DNA of 64,000 nt from CALNXN01 sp942490645 (GCA_942490645.1 CALNXN010000009.1:124001-188000), one strand, 5' to 3'; shown: positions 36,774 through 46,549, counted from the first letter of the stretch. The notes: generated from the sequence alone by a model not told the origin. A program made the numbers and translations.

Positions 36774-37963
36774 CACAGACATCGGCAGAGCGAAGCCGCG
36801 CATGGCAAGGGCCTGCGCTCTTCAGCTACGGGTTTCGACCCTTCTTTCTGTTCGGAGCCATCTGGGTCGTGTTGGCGATGCTGGTCTGGCTGGCGGCTTT
36901 GACAGGCGCGATCGATTTGCTCACGCGATTTGACCACGTTTCGTGGCACGCGCATGAGTTCCTCTTCGGCTATCTGGGGGCAGTGTTGGCAGGCTTTCTG
37001 CTGACGGCGGTTCCAAACTGGACCGGACGATTGCCGATGGTCGGATGGCGCTTGGCGGCGTTGTTTGCCCTGTGGGTTGCGGGCCGGATCGCGGTGTTCT
37101 TTTCCGCCCTTATGCCTGTCGCGGTGGCGCCTGTTGTTGATCTTGCCTTCCTGCTGGTTTTGAGTGGATTAATCCTGCGCGAGATCGTGGCGGGCAAGAA
37201 CTGGCGCAACCTGATCGTGCTGGCAATGCTGGCGGTGTTCACGCTTGCCAATGGCCTGTTCCACTTTGAGGCGCTGCGCGGCGATTATGCAGCGCAGGGT
37301 TTCGGTCTACGCCTGGGTCTTGCGACAGCTGTGATGATGATCGCGGTCATCGGTGGACGGATCATTCCGTCCTTCACCGGAAACTGGCTGGCGCGCACCG
37401 ACAACTCCGTGCGCCCGGCGCCGCCGATGCAGCGTTTTGACAAGACGGTTCTTGTGTCGAGCATCGTGGTCTTGGCCCTTTGGGTCGTGCAGCCTTTCGA
37501 GAGACTGACGGGCATCGCCCTTATCGTCTTTGGCCTCTTGCACCTTGCACGCCTGCTTCGCTGGCAAGGGCATCAAACACTTAGCGAACCACTCGTTTGG
37601 GTGCTTCATGTCTCGTATATGTTCATCCCGGTTGGTGCTTTTGCTCTTGGTCTTGATCAACTGGCTGGCAATCACGGGATGGCGGGTGCACAGCATTTAT
37701 GGATGGCAGGGGCTGTCAGCGCCATGACGTTGGCCGTGATGACGCGCGCCACGTTGGGGCACACGGGGCAAGAGCTGACAGCAAACCGGATCACCGTCGC
37801 AATCTACCTGTGCCTGTTCGGGTCAGTCTTGGCACGTCTTTGGACATTGGTCTGGGTGGAAATGAGCTACGTTTCCGGCATCCTCTGGTTGGCGGCATTT
37901 GGCGGTTTTGTGCTTGCATATGGCCCCGCGTTGCTGCGCCAGAAACCGGAGAAAGCGGCGTGA
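36770..37963 (+). CDS. nnrS: NnrS family heme- and copper-containing membrane protein
   Basis: This 397-residue NnrS protein has about twelve membrane helices. It contributes to nitric oxide tolerance and contains heme and copper in the studied family member. Family landmarks are FSYGFRPFFLFGAIW near the start, HVSWHAHEFLFGYLGAVLAG, NWTGRLPMVGW and the C-terminal TRATLGHTGQEL, rich in likely metal-binding histidines. I place the start at the GTG at 36770, which overlaps the upstream stop (GTGA); a longer ATG frame from 36713 would lie fully inside the previous gene. Its stop overlaps nnrU. Confidence 0.88.
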   Translation: MTQTSAERSRAWQGPALFSYGFRPFFLFGAIWVVLAMLVWLAALTGAIDLLTRFDHVSWHAHEFLFGYLGAVLAGFLLTAVPNWTGRLPMVGWRLAALFALWVAGRIAVFFSALMPVAVAPVVDLAFLLVLSGLILREIVAGKNWRNLIVLAMLAVFTLANGLFHFEALRGDYAAQGFGLRLGLATAVMMIAVIGGRIIPSFTGNWLARTDNSVRPAPPMQRFDKTVLVSSIVVLALWVVQPFERLTGIALIVFGLLHLARLLRWQGHQTLSEPLVWVLHVSYMFIPVGAFALGLDQLAGNHGMAGAQHLWMAGAVSAMTLAVMTRATLGHTGQELTANRITVAIYLCLFGSVLARLWTLVWVEMSYVSGILWLAAFGGFVLAYGPALLRQKPEKAA

Positions 37964-38628
37964 GCTGGGCAGGATTTGCAGCGGTTTTCACCTTGTTTTT
38001 CCTGACTCATTCCGTACCGGTACGGCCGGCCATCAGATCGTTCGTGACAGCGAAGATCGGCTTGCAGGGTTTTAGCGTTATGTACTCTGTGTTGTCGCTG
38101 GCCATGTTAACGCTTTTGATATGGTCGGCGGGCGAGGCACCGTTCATCCAGCTTTGGCCCCAAATACCGTGGCACCGCGATGTGACACATCTGGGAATGC
38201 TTGCAGTTTTCCTGATACTCGCGCTGAGCATCGCACGTCCCAACCCGTTTTCCTTTGGCGGGGCGCGTAACGATCAATACGATCCGACACGGCCCGGCAT
38301 CACCAGTTGGACCCGCCACCCGATCCTGCTTGCACTGGCGCTTTGGGCTTTTGCGCATCTTCTGCCAAACGGCGATCTCGCGCATGTCCTTTTGTTCGGC
38401 GTCCTTGGGGTTTTCGCCATAGCTGGGCAAAGCCTGATAGATAAACGGAAAAGGCGCAGTCTTAGCGTAGCAGAGTGGCAGGATTTGAACACCATGCGAA
38501 GTAGAGGTGCATGGGTACACGCGCCGACATCATGGCGAGTATTAGGTTTGCGCCTATTTATTGGCACCACCACCTTCATTGCGCTGCTTTGGGCCCATAA
38601 TTACGTTATTGGCGTTTCGGCTTTTTGA
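37960..38628 (+). CDS. nnrU: NnrU family membrane protein
   Basis: This 222-residue protein, starting at a GTG inside the nnrS stop, has about five helices and the NnrU pattern: FFLTHSVPVRPAIRSFV near the N-terminus, FSVMYSVLSLAMLTLLIW, and GITSWTRHPILLALALWAFA, with RHP as the conserved element also seen in related NnrU/isoprenylcysteine methyltransferase-like folds. NnrU was named for its requirement in nitrite and nitric oxide reduction, with unclear biochemistry. It ends the plus-strand nor run. Confidence 0.87.
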   Translation: MSWAGFAAVFTLFFLTHSVPVRPAIRSFVTAKIGLQGFSVMYSVLSLAMLTLLIWSAGEAPFIQLWPQIPWHRDVTHLGMLAVFLILALSIARPNPFSFGGARNDQYDPTRPGITSWTRHPILLALALWAFAHLLPNGDLAHVLLFGVLGVFAIAGQSLIDKRKRRSLSVAEWQDLNTMRSRGAWVHAPTSWRVLGLRLFIGTTTFIALLWAHNYVIGVSAF

Positions 38629-38891
38629 GAGGACCCAAGCGCTGCGAAGCCCACGATGAGCCTGGAATTGTAATGCGTTCGGGTAGATGTTGATCCTGCC
38701 CAGCAAGAACACAGCTGCATGCGTTTTGCTCATGTGACCGACAATTGCGTTCCAGCTGCTCAAGTTAACTTTGGAAATTGCACAACGGAAGTTCAATCAC
38801 TCGGGCCAATGGTTTTTCCGGTCAAAGCAAAGCTTTTCGACCCTATGAGTGCTTCGTTGTGCATCCTACCGTTCCCGTATCTGAAGGCCGG

Positions 38892-39587
38892 CTAGAATCG
38901 TTCGACCCATGGACGTAAGGCGACCTCATTGGTCCAGGCACTGCGGTCCTGTTCGATCAGGTGGCGATAGGTGCGGGCAATGGCGTCAGGCCGAAGCATT
39001 GAACCCGGTTTGTCTTCAGGCTCTGTCCGACCCGGGTTCAGAATGCCGCCGTCGATGTTCACCCAAGCCACATGGATGCCCTGAGGATGCAGTTCACGCG
39101 CCATGCTCTCGGCAAGACCGCGTTGGGCGAACTTGCCCATGGCAAAAGGTGCGGACTGCGGGAAGCCTTTGACACCAGCAGAGGCACCCGTGAACAGGAT
39201 GGTGCCACGCGTCCCCTCAATCGGTTCCGCGCTCAGCATGTGTCTGGCCGCGTGCTTGCCTGTCAGGAACGCCCCGATTGCCGTCACCTCGATGGCGTTG
39301 CGCACATCCTCTGCGGAGAGTTCCGAAATCGGCCCGCGCACTCGAGCTGAGGGGTTGTAGATCACGACGCGTGGTGCAGCGGGAAGGCTGTCGAACAGCG
39401 CCGCGACAGCGTCTTCGTCCGTTGCATCCAGCTGGACCGTCCGAGCGCCGGTTTCGTCGGCCAAAGATCGCATTTTGCCCGTGCTGCGGGCCGCCAGTGT
39501 TAAGGAATAGTCTTCCGCAAGGTTCCGCGCCAAAGCTGCCGAAAGGCCATCGCCGACCCCAATGATGACAGCCTGTGGTTTGGACAT
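38892..39587 (-). CDS. Short-chain dehydrogenase/reductase of unknown substrate
   Basis: This 231-residue SDR has a shortened cofactor loop (GVGDGLSAALARNLAE), NPSARVRG at the NNAG position, FTGASAGVKG with the serine region and then FAMGKFAQRGLAESMARELH, where the usual YxxxK appears as FAMGK: tyrosine is replaced by phenylalanine. That change suggests altered or weak catalysis. It stands alone between nnrU and a tRNA gene, with an A/T-rich leader and no ribosome site that is unusual. Confidence 0.85.
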   Translation of the reverse strand: MSKPQAVIIGVGDGLSAALARNLAEDYSLTLAARSTGKMRSLADETGARTVQLDATDEDAVAALFDSLPAAPRVVIYNPSARVRGPISELSAEDVRNAIEVTAIGAFLTGKHAARHMLSAEPIEGTRGTILFTGASAGVKGFPQSAPFAMGKFAQRGLAESMARELHPQGIHVAWVNIDGGILNPGRTEPEDKPGSMLRPDAIARTYRHLIEQDRSAWTNEVALRPWVERF

Positions 39588-39659
39588 CGAAACTCCTTCC
39601 TTAATACTCAGCAGATACTTGACCTACGAATGCGCATGAAATAGGTCGTAACACGTTGA

Positions 39660-39733
<74 letters not shown>

Positions 39734-39935
39734 GGCCTCCAGATTTGCAGTTCCAACCGTCCAGTGTCCTTACCCAGAGGCATCTCAGGATCGCGATATC
39801 GGAACTTCGAAAATGGATCAAAGCAATGCTTTCCAAGCCTTCTTATCGCAACATTGGGCAACGTGTCGCGTCGCGATGTCTTGACCCTGACGCCGCAGAC
39901 GGCCATGAAATGGTCCGACACACGCAGGAGAGAAA

Positions 39936-41747
39936 ATGGCCCGTCCGACAACACCGGCGCCGAATGTACCGGGCGCTCAAGATGAGCGAGAAAAGTCCAA
40001 ACAGATTGGCGCTTTGCGTGCGCTGGTTCCGTTCATGTGGCCGTATCGCAAACTCGCGTTTTTGGCCGTTGCCGCATTGGTTCTGACGGCCATGGTGTCG
40101 TTGACCCTGCCCTTGGCCGTGCGCCGGGTGGTCGACAATTTCGGTGCAGAAAACGCATATATTCTCGATCTGTATTTTGGGGCTGCCCTGGGGATTGCGG
40201 CCCTTCTCGCGGTGGGAACCGGGTTGCGCTACGCCTTGGTAACGCGACTGGGCGAACGGGTTGTGGCCGACATTCGCAAGGCCGTTTTCGACCGTGTGGT
40301 CGGCATGAGCCCACAATTTTACGAACGGATCATGACCGGCGAAGTGCTTAGCCGCATCACGACGGATACAACGCTGATTTTGTCCGTGATTGGGTCCAGC
40401 GTCTCGATCGCGCTGCGCAACCTGCTGATCTTTGCCGGCGGCCTTATCCTGATGTTGCTGACATCGCCCAAGTTGACGGGCCTTGTGTTGTTGATAGTGC
40501 CGGCGGTGATCATACCGATCCTGGTGCTGGGTCGGCGCCTGCGTGTTATCAGCCGCGAAAACCAGGACTGGATCGCCGCGTCCTCAGGCAACGCGTCTGA
40601 ATCGCTCAGCTCCGTGCAAACCGTTCAGGCCTTTACGCACGAAACCGCCAGTCGCAAGCAATTCGCCGATGTGACCGAATTGTCTTATGACGCGGCGCGC
40701 CGGCGGATCACCACCCGTGCCATCATGACGGTCATCGTTATCTTTCTGGTGTTTTCGGGCATCGTCGGCGTGCTGTGGGTCGGCGCACGCGACGTCCGAC
40801 TAGGGGACATGACCCCCGGCGCGCTGGTGCAGTTCGTGATCTATGCGGTCATGGTCGCCGGTGGAGTGGCGGCCCTGTCCGAGATTTGGGGCGAATTGCA
40901 GCGCGCCGCAGGGGCCACGGAACGGCTGGTGGAATTGTTGCAAACCGAAGATACGGTTACGGACCCAGTGCACCCCATGGCCCTGCCCAGTCCGGTGACC
41001 GGGCGGATAACATTCGACGATGTGAGTTTTGCCTACCCCGCGCGCCCCAAAGTGCAGGCACTGGACCATGTGGACCTCGTTATCGAACCGGGTGAAACCG
41101 TAGCCTTTGTGGGCCCATCCGGTGCAGGCAAGACAACGATCATCCAGATGATCCTGCGGTTTTATGATCCGACCAGCGGCAAAATCACGTTGGACGGGGT
41201 CGATCTTGCGCAGATGCGCCGCGATGATTTTCGCAAGGCGGTCGCCCTGGTGCCTCAGGATCCGGTGATTTTCGCAGCCTCTGCCCGTGAAAACATCCGT
41301 TTCGGGCGCCCTGATGCGACGGACGCCGAGATCGAAGACGCGGCCAAGGCGGCCGCGGCCGACGCGTTTATCGCGGAATTGCCGGAAGGGTACGACACTT
41401 ATCTGGGCGAACGGGGCGTAATGCTGTCGGGCGGACAAAAGCAACGTATCGCCATTGCGCGCGCTATTTTGCGTAACGCCTCGGTGCTTTTGCTCGATGA
41501 GGCCACCAGCGCATTGGATGCCGAAAGCGAACGTGCGGTTCAGGCCGCGGTGGATGAATTGAGCATCGGGCGCACCACATTGATCGTGGCCCACCGACTT
41601 GCGACCGTCAAAAAGGCGGACAGGATCGTGGTGCTGGATCAAGGGCGCATCGTGGCACAAGGCCCGCACAACAAGCTGGTGTCAGAAGACGGGCTTTATG
41701 CGCGACTGGCACGTCTGCAATTCACCGATGGTTTGGCGGCGGAATAA
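39936..41747 (+). CDS. ABC transporter, fused transmembrane and ATPase domains (exporter type)
   Basis: This 603-residue half-transporter has a type IV exporter membrane domain (six helices, residues 30-320) and a C-terminal ATPase with GPSGAGKTT (Walker A), VPQDPVIFAASARENIRFG (Q-loop), MLSGGQKQRIAIARA (signature), VLLLDEATSALD (Walker B) and IVAHRLATV (switch). It should work as a homodimer exporting lipids, peptides or drugs in the MsbA/BmrA style; the substrate is not evident. The preceding tRNA ends 200 nt upstream and no partner gene is close. Confidence 0.9.
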   Translation: MARPTTPAPNVPGAQDEREKSKQIGALRALVPFMWPYRKLAFLAVAALVLTAMVSLTLPLAVRRVVDNFGAENAYILDLYFGAALGIAALLAVGTGLRYALVTRLGERVVADIRKAVFDRVVGMSPQFYERIMTGEVLSRITTDTTLILSVIGSSVSIALRNLLIFAGGLILMLLTSPKLTGLVLLIVPAVIIPILVLGRRLRVISRENQDWIAASSGNASESLSSVQTVQAFTHETASRKQFADVTELSYDAARRRITTRAIMTVIVIFLVFSGIVGVLWVGARDVRLGDMTPGALVQFVIYAVMVAGGVAALSEIWGELQRAAGATERLVELLQTEDTVTDPVHPMALPSPVTGRITFDDVSFAYPARPKVQALDHVDLVIEPGETVAFVGPSGAGKTTIIQMILRFYDPTSGKITLDGVDLAQMRRDDFRKAVALVPQDPVIFAASARENIRFGRPDATDAEIEDAAKAAAADAFIAELPEGYDTYLGERGVMLSGGQKQRIAIARAILRNASVLLLDEATSALDAESERAVQAAVDELSIGRTTLIVAHRLATVKKADRIVVLDQGRIVAQGPHNKLVSEDGLYARLARLQFTDGLAAE

Positions 41748-41814
41748 TTCCCCTTCTCAAAACCTGTGCATGTGGTCAATGTAAGAATTCCTGTTCAAAA
41801 AAGGGAGTTCGAAC

Positions 41815-42243
41815 ATGGGATTGTGGAATTTTGTAAAGTCGGCGGGCAAGAAAGTCTTTGGCGGAGACGACGAAGTGAGTGCTGAGGCCGTTCAAAACGA
41901 ATTGAAAGACATCGGTCTGGATACGGATGGTCTGGACGTTCAGGTCGAGGGCGACAAGGTACGGCTCTCGGGGGCTGGGCTGTCGCAGGACATCAAGGAA
42001 AAGGTGATCCTTGCTGTTGGTAATCTGGTAGGTGTCTCGGCGGTGGAGGACGAATCTTCAGCAGACGCGCCGCAACCGGTGCTTCACACCGTTGAAAAGG
42101 GCGACACACTCTGGGGCATTGCGGCCAAGACCCTCGGAAATGGCGCGCGCTACGAAGAGATATTCGAAGCCAACAAGCCGATGCTGAGCCATCCTGACAA
42201 GATTTACCCCGGTCAGGTTCTGCGTATTCCACAAGATACCTGA
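41815..42243 (+). CDS. BON-LysM protein (Kbp/YgaU-like)
   Basis: This 142-residue protein has an N-terminal BON-like domain (residues 20-80, SAEAVQNELKDIGLDTDG) and a C-terminal LysM domain (HTVEKGDTLWGIAAKTLGNG to YPGQVLRIPQD). The arrangement matches the E. coli potassium-binding protein Kbp (YgaU, 149 residues), which is cytoplasmic and lacks a signal peptide; this protein also lacks one. Potassium binding is therefore possible by family knowledge. The start has AAAGGGAG upstream. It stands alone. Confidence 0.85.
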   Translation: MGLWNFVKSAGKKVFGGDDEVSAEAVQNELKDIGLDTDGLDVQVEGDKVRLSGAGLSQDIKEKVILAVGNLVGVSAVEDESSADAPQPVLHTVEKGDTLWGIAAKTLGNGARYEEIFEANKPMLSHPDKIYPGQVLRIPQDT

Positions 42244-42357
42244 GCCAAGGATCCCGCCGCGCTCCGGAAAACCGGTGGCGCGGACCATGTGCCAAGGGAT
42301 CGCTGCGGTTTTCGCCGCCATTTTGGAATGTCGGGAAGATTGGTCAACCCGGCCACG

Positions 42358-42383
42358 ACCTTGCGTCTGCTATGACGCAAGGT
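42358..42383. promoter_or_regulatory. Perfect 10-bp inverted repeat before the acyl-CoA synthetase gene
   Basis: ACCTTGCGTC and GACGCAAGGT form a perfect 10-bp stem around a 6-nt loop, 98 nt before the next start. A second hairpin (CCGCGC-CCGG...CCGG-GCGCGG, 42257-42283) lies just after the LysM gene stop. Neither has a T-run. They could terminate the LysM transcript or bind a regulator; I cannot decide. Confidence 0.4.
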
Positions 42384-42480
42384 TGTCGGCCCTTGCAGGC
42401 TTGCTCTTTTGAGCCGCTGCGGTCATCCTGTCCAGCAAAGATATATAGGCCCGAAAACGGGCGCTCTGGGAGGAATTGAA

Positions 42481-44376
42481 ATGACCTATGCCGGTATGGA
42501 AGACCGAGATGCGATTGAGGCCGAGGTGCCTTGGGCTGACCGCGATGTTCCCAAAACGCTCTTTGGTCAATTGACCGAAACGGCAACCAAATTCCCCAAC
42601 CACAATGCGGTAAGCTACCAGCTGTTCTCTGGGCCGGCAGACAAGGCTGAAACCCTGACGTGGCAGGCCTTGTTGGCCAAGACGTGTCAGACAGCCAACA
42701 TGTTCCGTGACCTCGGGATTGGTCCGAAAGACGTAGTTGCGTACATCCTGCCCAACTGCAACGAAACCGTTCTGGCGATGCTTGGCGGGGCCGTTGCTGG
42801 GATCGTCAATCCGATCAACCCGCTGCTTGATGCCGAACAGATCGGATCCATCCTGCGCGAGACCGACGCCAAAGTCGTGGTGACGCTGCGGCCTTTCCCC
42901 AAGACGGATGTCGCCGACAAAACGGCCGAAGCGGTGGCCTTGGCCCCGAACGTCAAGACGGTTCTGGAAGTGGACCTGCTGCGTTATCTGACGCCACCGA
43001 AGTCCTGGATCGTGCCGCTGGTTCGGCCCAAACGCAACGTGCAAAATCAGGCCACGTACCTGAACTTCAATACGGAAATGGGCAAACGCGCGACGACGCT
43101 GCAATTCGAAGACGTGCAGGAAGACCGCGTGGCGTGCTACTTCCACACAGGCGGCACGACGGGTATGCCAAAGGTCGCCCAGCACAAGTATTCGGGCTTG
43201 ATCTACAACGGCTGGATCGGTGCGCGGGTGCTTTTGACCGAAGACGACAACCTGCTGTGCCCTTTGCCGCTGTTTCACGTCATGGCCTGCCATGTGATCC
43301 TGATGGGGGCTGTGGCCAGTGGGGCGCATGTGGTGTTCCCAACGCCACAAGGCTACCGGGGCGAAGGTGTTTTCGACAACATCTGGAAGCTGACCGAACG
43401 CTGGAAGATCACGTTCATCGTCTCCGTGCCGACCGCGCTGGCTGCTATGATGCAGCGCCCGGTTGATGCGGATGTGAGCACAGTGAAAACGGCGTTTTCC
43501 GGCTCGGCACCGCTGGCTTTGGAGCTGTTCAAGCGATTTGAAGAAGCCACCGGTGTCACCATCGTAGAGGGCTACGGGATGACAGAGGCCACCTGTCTGG
43601 TGTCCGGGAACCCAGTGGACGGCTTGAAAAAGGTCGGCAGCGTCGGCATTCCGTTCCCCTACACCAAGGTCAAGATCATCAACGCCACCGTGGACGGCCC
43701 TGCCGAAGCTACGGTCGATGACGTGGGCGAGATCTGCATTGCCAACCCAGGCGTCGTCACTGGCCACACCTACACCGAAGAGGACAAGAACAAGGATCTC
43801 TTTTACGGAGAGTATCTGCGCACCGGCGATCTGGGCCGTATCGATGCGGATGGATATCTGTGGATCACGGGCCGGGCCAAGGATTTGATCATTCGCGGTG
43901 GCCACAACATCGACCCCGCTGAAATTGAAGAGGCGCTGCTGGGTCACCCTGCGGTTGGCTTTGCGGGTGCCATTGGACAGCCGGATGCGCATGCGGGCGA
44001 GGTGCCATGCGCCTTTGTTGAACTGGTCGGCGGAGCATCCGTGACAGAGGCCGAATTGTTGAAGTTCTGCAAGGAACATGTCCACGAACGCGCCGCCCAG
44101 CCCAAGCATATGACCATCATGGGCGAGTTGCCCAAGACCGCCGTCGGCAAGATCTTCAAGCCGGATTTGCGCAAGCATGCAACGACGCGCGTGTTCAACG
44201 AAACGCTGTCAGGGGCGGGTCTGGCCGCGCGCGTGACGTCTGTCGTTGAAGACAAAAAGCGTGGTCTGGTGGCGCAGATCGAGCCGAACGGATCCAGCGC
44301 AGAAGAGATCAAAACCGTCTTGGGCGGGTTCGTTCAGAAGTGGGATGTCAAGGGTGCTGCACTCGCAGCGGAGTAA
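42481..44376 (+). CDS. AMP-dependent acyl-CoA synthetase
   Basis: This 631-residue adenylate-forming enzyme activates a carboxylic acid as acyl-AMP and then acyl-CoA. Visible motifs are the P-loop-like YFHTGGTTGMPKVAQHKYSG near residue 210, VEGYGMTEATCLVSG (A5), GEYLRTGDLGRIDADGYLWI (A7) and the catalytic-lysine end PKTAVGKIFKPDLRKH (A10). I chose the ATG at 42481 because GGGAGGAATTGAA precedes it; upstream in-frame codons lack a ribosome site. It carries an extra C-terminal tail of about 60 residues. An alpha/beta hydrolase gene follows after 3 nt. The acid is unknown; a medium-chain or aromatic acid is possible. Confidence 0.88.
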   Translation: MTYAGMEDRDAIEAEVPWADRDVPKTLFGQLTETATKFPNHNAVSYQLFSGPADKAETLTWQALLAKTCQTANMFRDLGIGPKDVVAYILPNCNETVLAMLGGAVAGIVNPINPLLDAEQIGSILRETDAKVVVTLRPFPKTDVADKTAEAVALAPNVKTVLEVDLLRYLTPPKSWIVPLVRPKRNVQNQATYLNFNTEMGKRATTLQFEDVQEDRVACYFHTGGTTGMPKVAQHKYSGLIYNGWIGARVLLTEDDNLLCPLPLFHVMACHVILMGAVASGAHVVFPTPQGYRGEGVFDNIWKLTERWKITFIVSVPTALAAMMQRPVDADVSTVKTAFSGSAPLALELFKRFEEATGVTIVEGYGMTEATCLVSGNPVDGLKKVGSVGIPFPYTKVKIINATVDGPAEATVDDVGEICIANPGVVTGHTYTEEDKNKDLFYGEYLRTGDLGRIDADGYLWITGRAKDLIIRGGHNIDPAEIEEALLGHPAVGFAGAIGQPDAHAGEVPCAFVELVGGASVTEAELLKFCKEHVHERAAQPKHMTIMGELPKTAVGKIFKPDLRKHATTRVFNETLSGAGLAARVTSVVEDKKRGLVAQIEPNGSSAEEIKTVLGGFVQKWDVKGAALAAE

Positions 44377-44379
44377 AGC

Positions 44380-45306
44380 ATGCCTGACTATAAAACGCTG
44401 ATCGACGCGGAAATGTGGGCGTATATCGACAAGTTCGATAGCCTCTATCCCGAAGACGCCGTCGATCTTGATGTCGCGGGGCAACGGCAGGTCTATGACG
44501 CGATGTGTCAGGCGTTTCACGCAGGCATGCCAGCGGGCGTTGTCTCTACTGATGAACGCCACGCAAAAGTGGCGTGCCGACGCTATGAGTGCGGCACCAC
44601 GGATGTGACAGTCGTCTACTATCACGGCGGAGGCTTTGTCGTCGGCGGGCTGGATAGTCACGACGACGTCTGCGCCGAACTCTGCGCGCGCACGGGATAC
44701 CGGGTCGTTGCCGTTGATTATGGCTTGGCGCCAGAAACGGTGTTCCCGGGCTGTTTTAACGATGCGTGGGCGGCATATAACGCAATACGCGCGCGCTGGG
44801 ACGGGCCGATTGTTCTGGCGGGCGACAGTGCGGGCGGAAACCTTGCCGCAGCCGTCGCGCATGCGGCACGTGGCCAAAGGGAGATGCCGGTCGGACAGGT
44901 GCTGATCTATCCCGGTCTGGGCGGTGACTGGACGTCTGGGTCCTTTGTCGAACATGCCAATGCCCCGCATCTGACGCTGCGTGATATGGAGTTTTACAAG
45001 ACCGTACGCTTTGGCGGGCAGGAACCGCCGTTGGATGATCCGCGCTGTGCGCCTTTGCAGGATACAGATTTTTCCAACCTCCCTCCGACAGTGATCGTGA
45101 CCGCGCAATGTGATCCCTTGTCCAGTGACGGCGGCAGTTACCGTGACGCGATCAATGGGGCAGGTGGCAAGGCGGTGTGGTTTGAAGAAGCGGGTCTTGT
45201 TCACGCCTGTTTGCGGGCGCGAAACATGTCGTCGCGCGCGGCTGTGTTTTTTGACCGGGTGGTTGATGGCGTGGCGGCTTTGGGACGCCGTGAGTGGCCC
45301 TACTGA
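44380..45306 (+). CDS. Alpha/beta hydrolase, hormone-sensitive-lipase family
   Basis: This 308-residue esterase has the oxyanion motif YHGGGFVVGGLDSH (residues 81-94) and the nucleophile elbow GDSAGG with Ser150. The acid and histidine of the triad fit VIVTAQCDPLSSDG and GLVHACLRARN near the C-terminus. These signatures define the HSL/GDSAG esterase group, which acts on short-chain esters. It starts 3 nt after the acyl-CoA synthetase, so the two are an operon, perhaps releasing and then activating a carboxylic acid (inference). Confidence 0.9.
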   Translation: MPDYKTLIDAEMWAYIDKFDSLYPEDAVDLDVAGQRQVYDAMCQAFHAGMPAGVVSTDERHAKVACRRYECGTTDVTVVYYHGGGFVVGGLDSHDDVCAELCARTGYRVVAVDYGLAPETVFPGCFNDAWAAYNAIRARWDGPIVLAGDSAGGNLAAAVAHAARGQREMPVGQVLIYPGLGGDWTSGSFVEHANAPHLTLRDMEFYKTVRFGGQEPPLDDPRCAPLQDTDFSNLPPTVIVTAQCDPLSSDGGSYRDAINGAGGKAVWFEEAGLVHACLRARNMSSRAAVFFDRVVDGVAALGRREWPY

Positions 45307-45358
45307 GCCAGAGCCAAGTCTTTCTTCCAAGGCGGCACAGGGCGGGCGCCCCACGTGA

Positions 45359-46195
45359 TCAGGTCAGAAAAGCCTTGGCCTTCATCGTCTGTGGGATCTC
45401 CGCCCCAAGGCGGCTCAGGATTGTCGGGGCGAGTTGCACCTGCTCGATCACCACATCTGCCTCAGGTCCTTTTGCGTCTCCGAAGTAATAAAGCGCAGTC
45501 TCTTGCTGCAACGCGCCGCGCCCACCGTGATGGCCACGGTCGTCCTGCCCATGATCAGCCGTCACAATCACCTCATAGCCAGCTGCGCGCCACTGCGGAA
45601 TAAAGGGGGCCAGCATCTCGTCCATCACGAAACAGGCGTGATCCATCTGGTTGCATTCGTGATGAAAGCGGTGCCCCATGCTATCGAGCGTGCAGGTGTG
45701 CAGCATCCCGTAATTCAATCCGAAACGCAGGCATAGGCTGGTCAAAGTAGCGAAAAGATCGACGTCGGAGGGCGTCATCTGATTGTTATGGCCGTAGCCC
45801 GTCATGGTGTGAAAACGACCGTGGTTGATCGTGCCACTGTCGGGCTCGTCGTATTCGATATCGCGAACGTAATCAAAGGGATGGCGGTTGAAGAACTCGG
45901 ACCAGAACGAATGTGCGACGGCTCCTGTGGTACCACCTGCCTTACGGGTTTCAGAGAAAACATCCGGGTGGTTGAGCCGAAACACGTTGCCATTTCCGGT
46001 GCAGCCATGTTCGGCCGCCGTGACGCCGGTGTGGATCGTCGCATAGCATGTCGCCGAGATCGACGGGAGGGCGGCGCGCATCTTCCAGACGCGGGCATCG
46101 CCGCTGTCGATCCATCCTTCGAGGTTGCCGAACAAGCGGCGGAAATTGCGGTAGGGCACCCCGTCGAGAATGATGAGAAGCAGTTTTTTGTCCAT
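45359..46195 (-). CDS. Alkaline-phosphatase-superfamily protein (nucleotide pyrophosphatase/phosphodiesterase type)
   Basis: This 278-residue metalloenzyme of the alkaline phosphatase superfamily has the metal aspartate in LLLIILDGVPYRNF at the start, LPSISATCYATIHTGVTAAE where the nucleophile is expected, and VIVTADHGQDDRGHHGG with the Asp-His metal ligands near the C-terminus. No signal peptide is seen, so it is probably cytoplasmic. I placed the start at 46195, giving MDKKLLLIILDG; the frame extends to 46234 without support. It is convergent with the hydrolase gene, 52 nt apart. Substrate unknown; phosphonate or phosphodiester hydrolysis are family options. Confidence 0.83.
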   Translation of the reverse strand: MDKKLLLIILDGVPYRNFRRLFGNLEGWIDSGDARVWKMRAALPSISATCYATIHTGVTAAEHGCTGNGNVFRLNHPDVFSETRKAGGTTGAVAHSFWSEFFNRHPFDYVRDIEYDEPDSGTINHGRFHTMTGYGHNNQMTPSDVDLFATLTSLCLRFGLNYGMLHTCTLDSMGHRFHHECNQMDHACFVMDEMLAPFIPQWRAAGYEVIVTADHGQDDRGHHGGRGALQQETALYYFGDAKGPEADVVIEQVQLAPTILSRLGAEIPQTMKAKAFLT

Positions 46196-46234
46196 GTGGT
46201 GGTCCTCGGTCTGGAGTACCCTATCTGAGCGCAA

Positions 46235-46549
46235 GCGCAGCGTGTACGCAACGGGAAAGACGCAATTTTGCCTCCGCCGTCATGTCAGGGGATGGCCCAG
46301 TGTCGCACTGGAACTCTTTGGTGTTTTACCGGTCCGCATGACGGTGCTTTGAACGGGGTGTCCGAAACAGGATGAAACGCCAGGGATGCGCGCACAGCGG
46401 GTTGTTGTAGCGACTGATCGGCCGTGACGCATGTCATGAGTTGAATTGCTGTGCGCACACAGGGCGGCTTGGGGTCGTGACCCTTAAAGAACCTGTCACG
46501 ACGAGCAAGAAACTCCACTAACCGTGTAGCAATGCGATCACCATAGCCC
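46235..46549. other. Intergenic stretch, no gene seen
   Basis: This sequence holds no convincing frame on the plus strand; the long minus-strand frame from 47058 running through it is the antisense of the thioredoxin-like pseudogene. The promoter of the alkaline-phosphatase-like gene should lie near 46200-46280. Confidence 0.45.

Noticed and set aside
42370..44178. Minus-strand frame of 602 codons
   Set aside because: It is the antisense of the acyl-CoA synthetase; it is rich in His/Arg/Gln as expected from the opposite strand and has no domain.
44209..45354. Minus-strand frame of 381 codons
   Set aside because: It overlaps the alpha/beta hydrolase, which has clear HGGGF and GDSAG motifs in frame on the plus strand.
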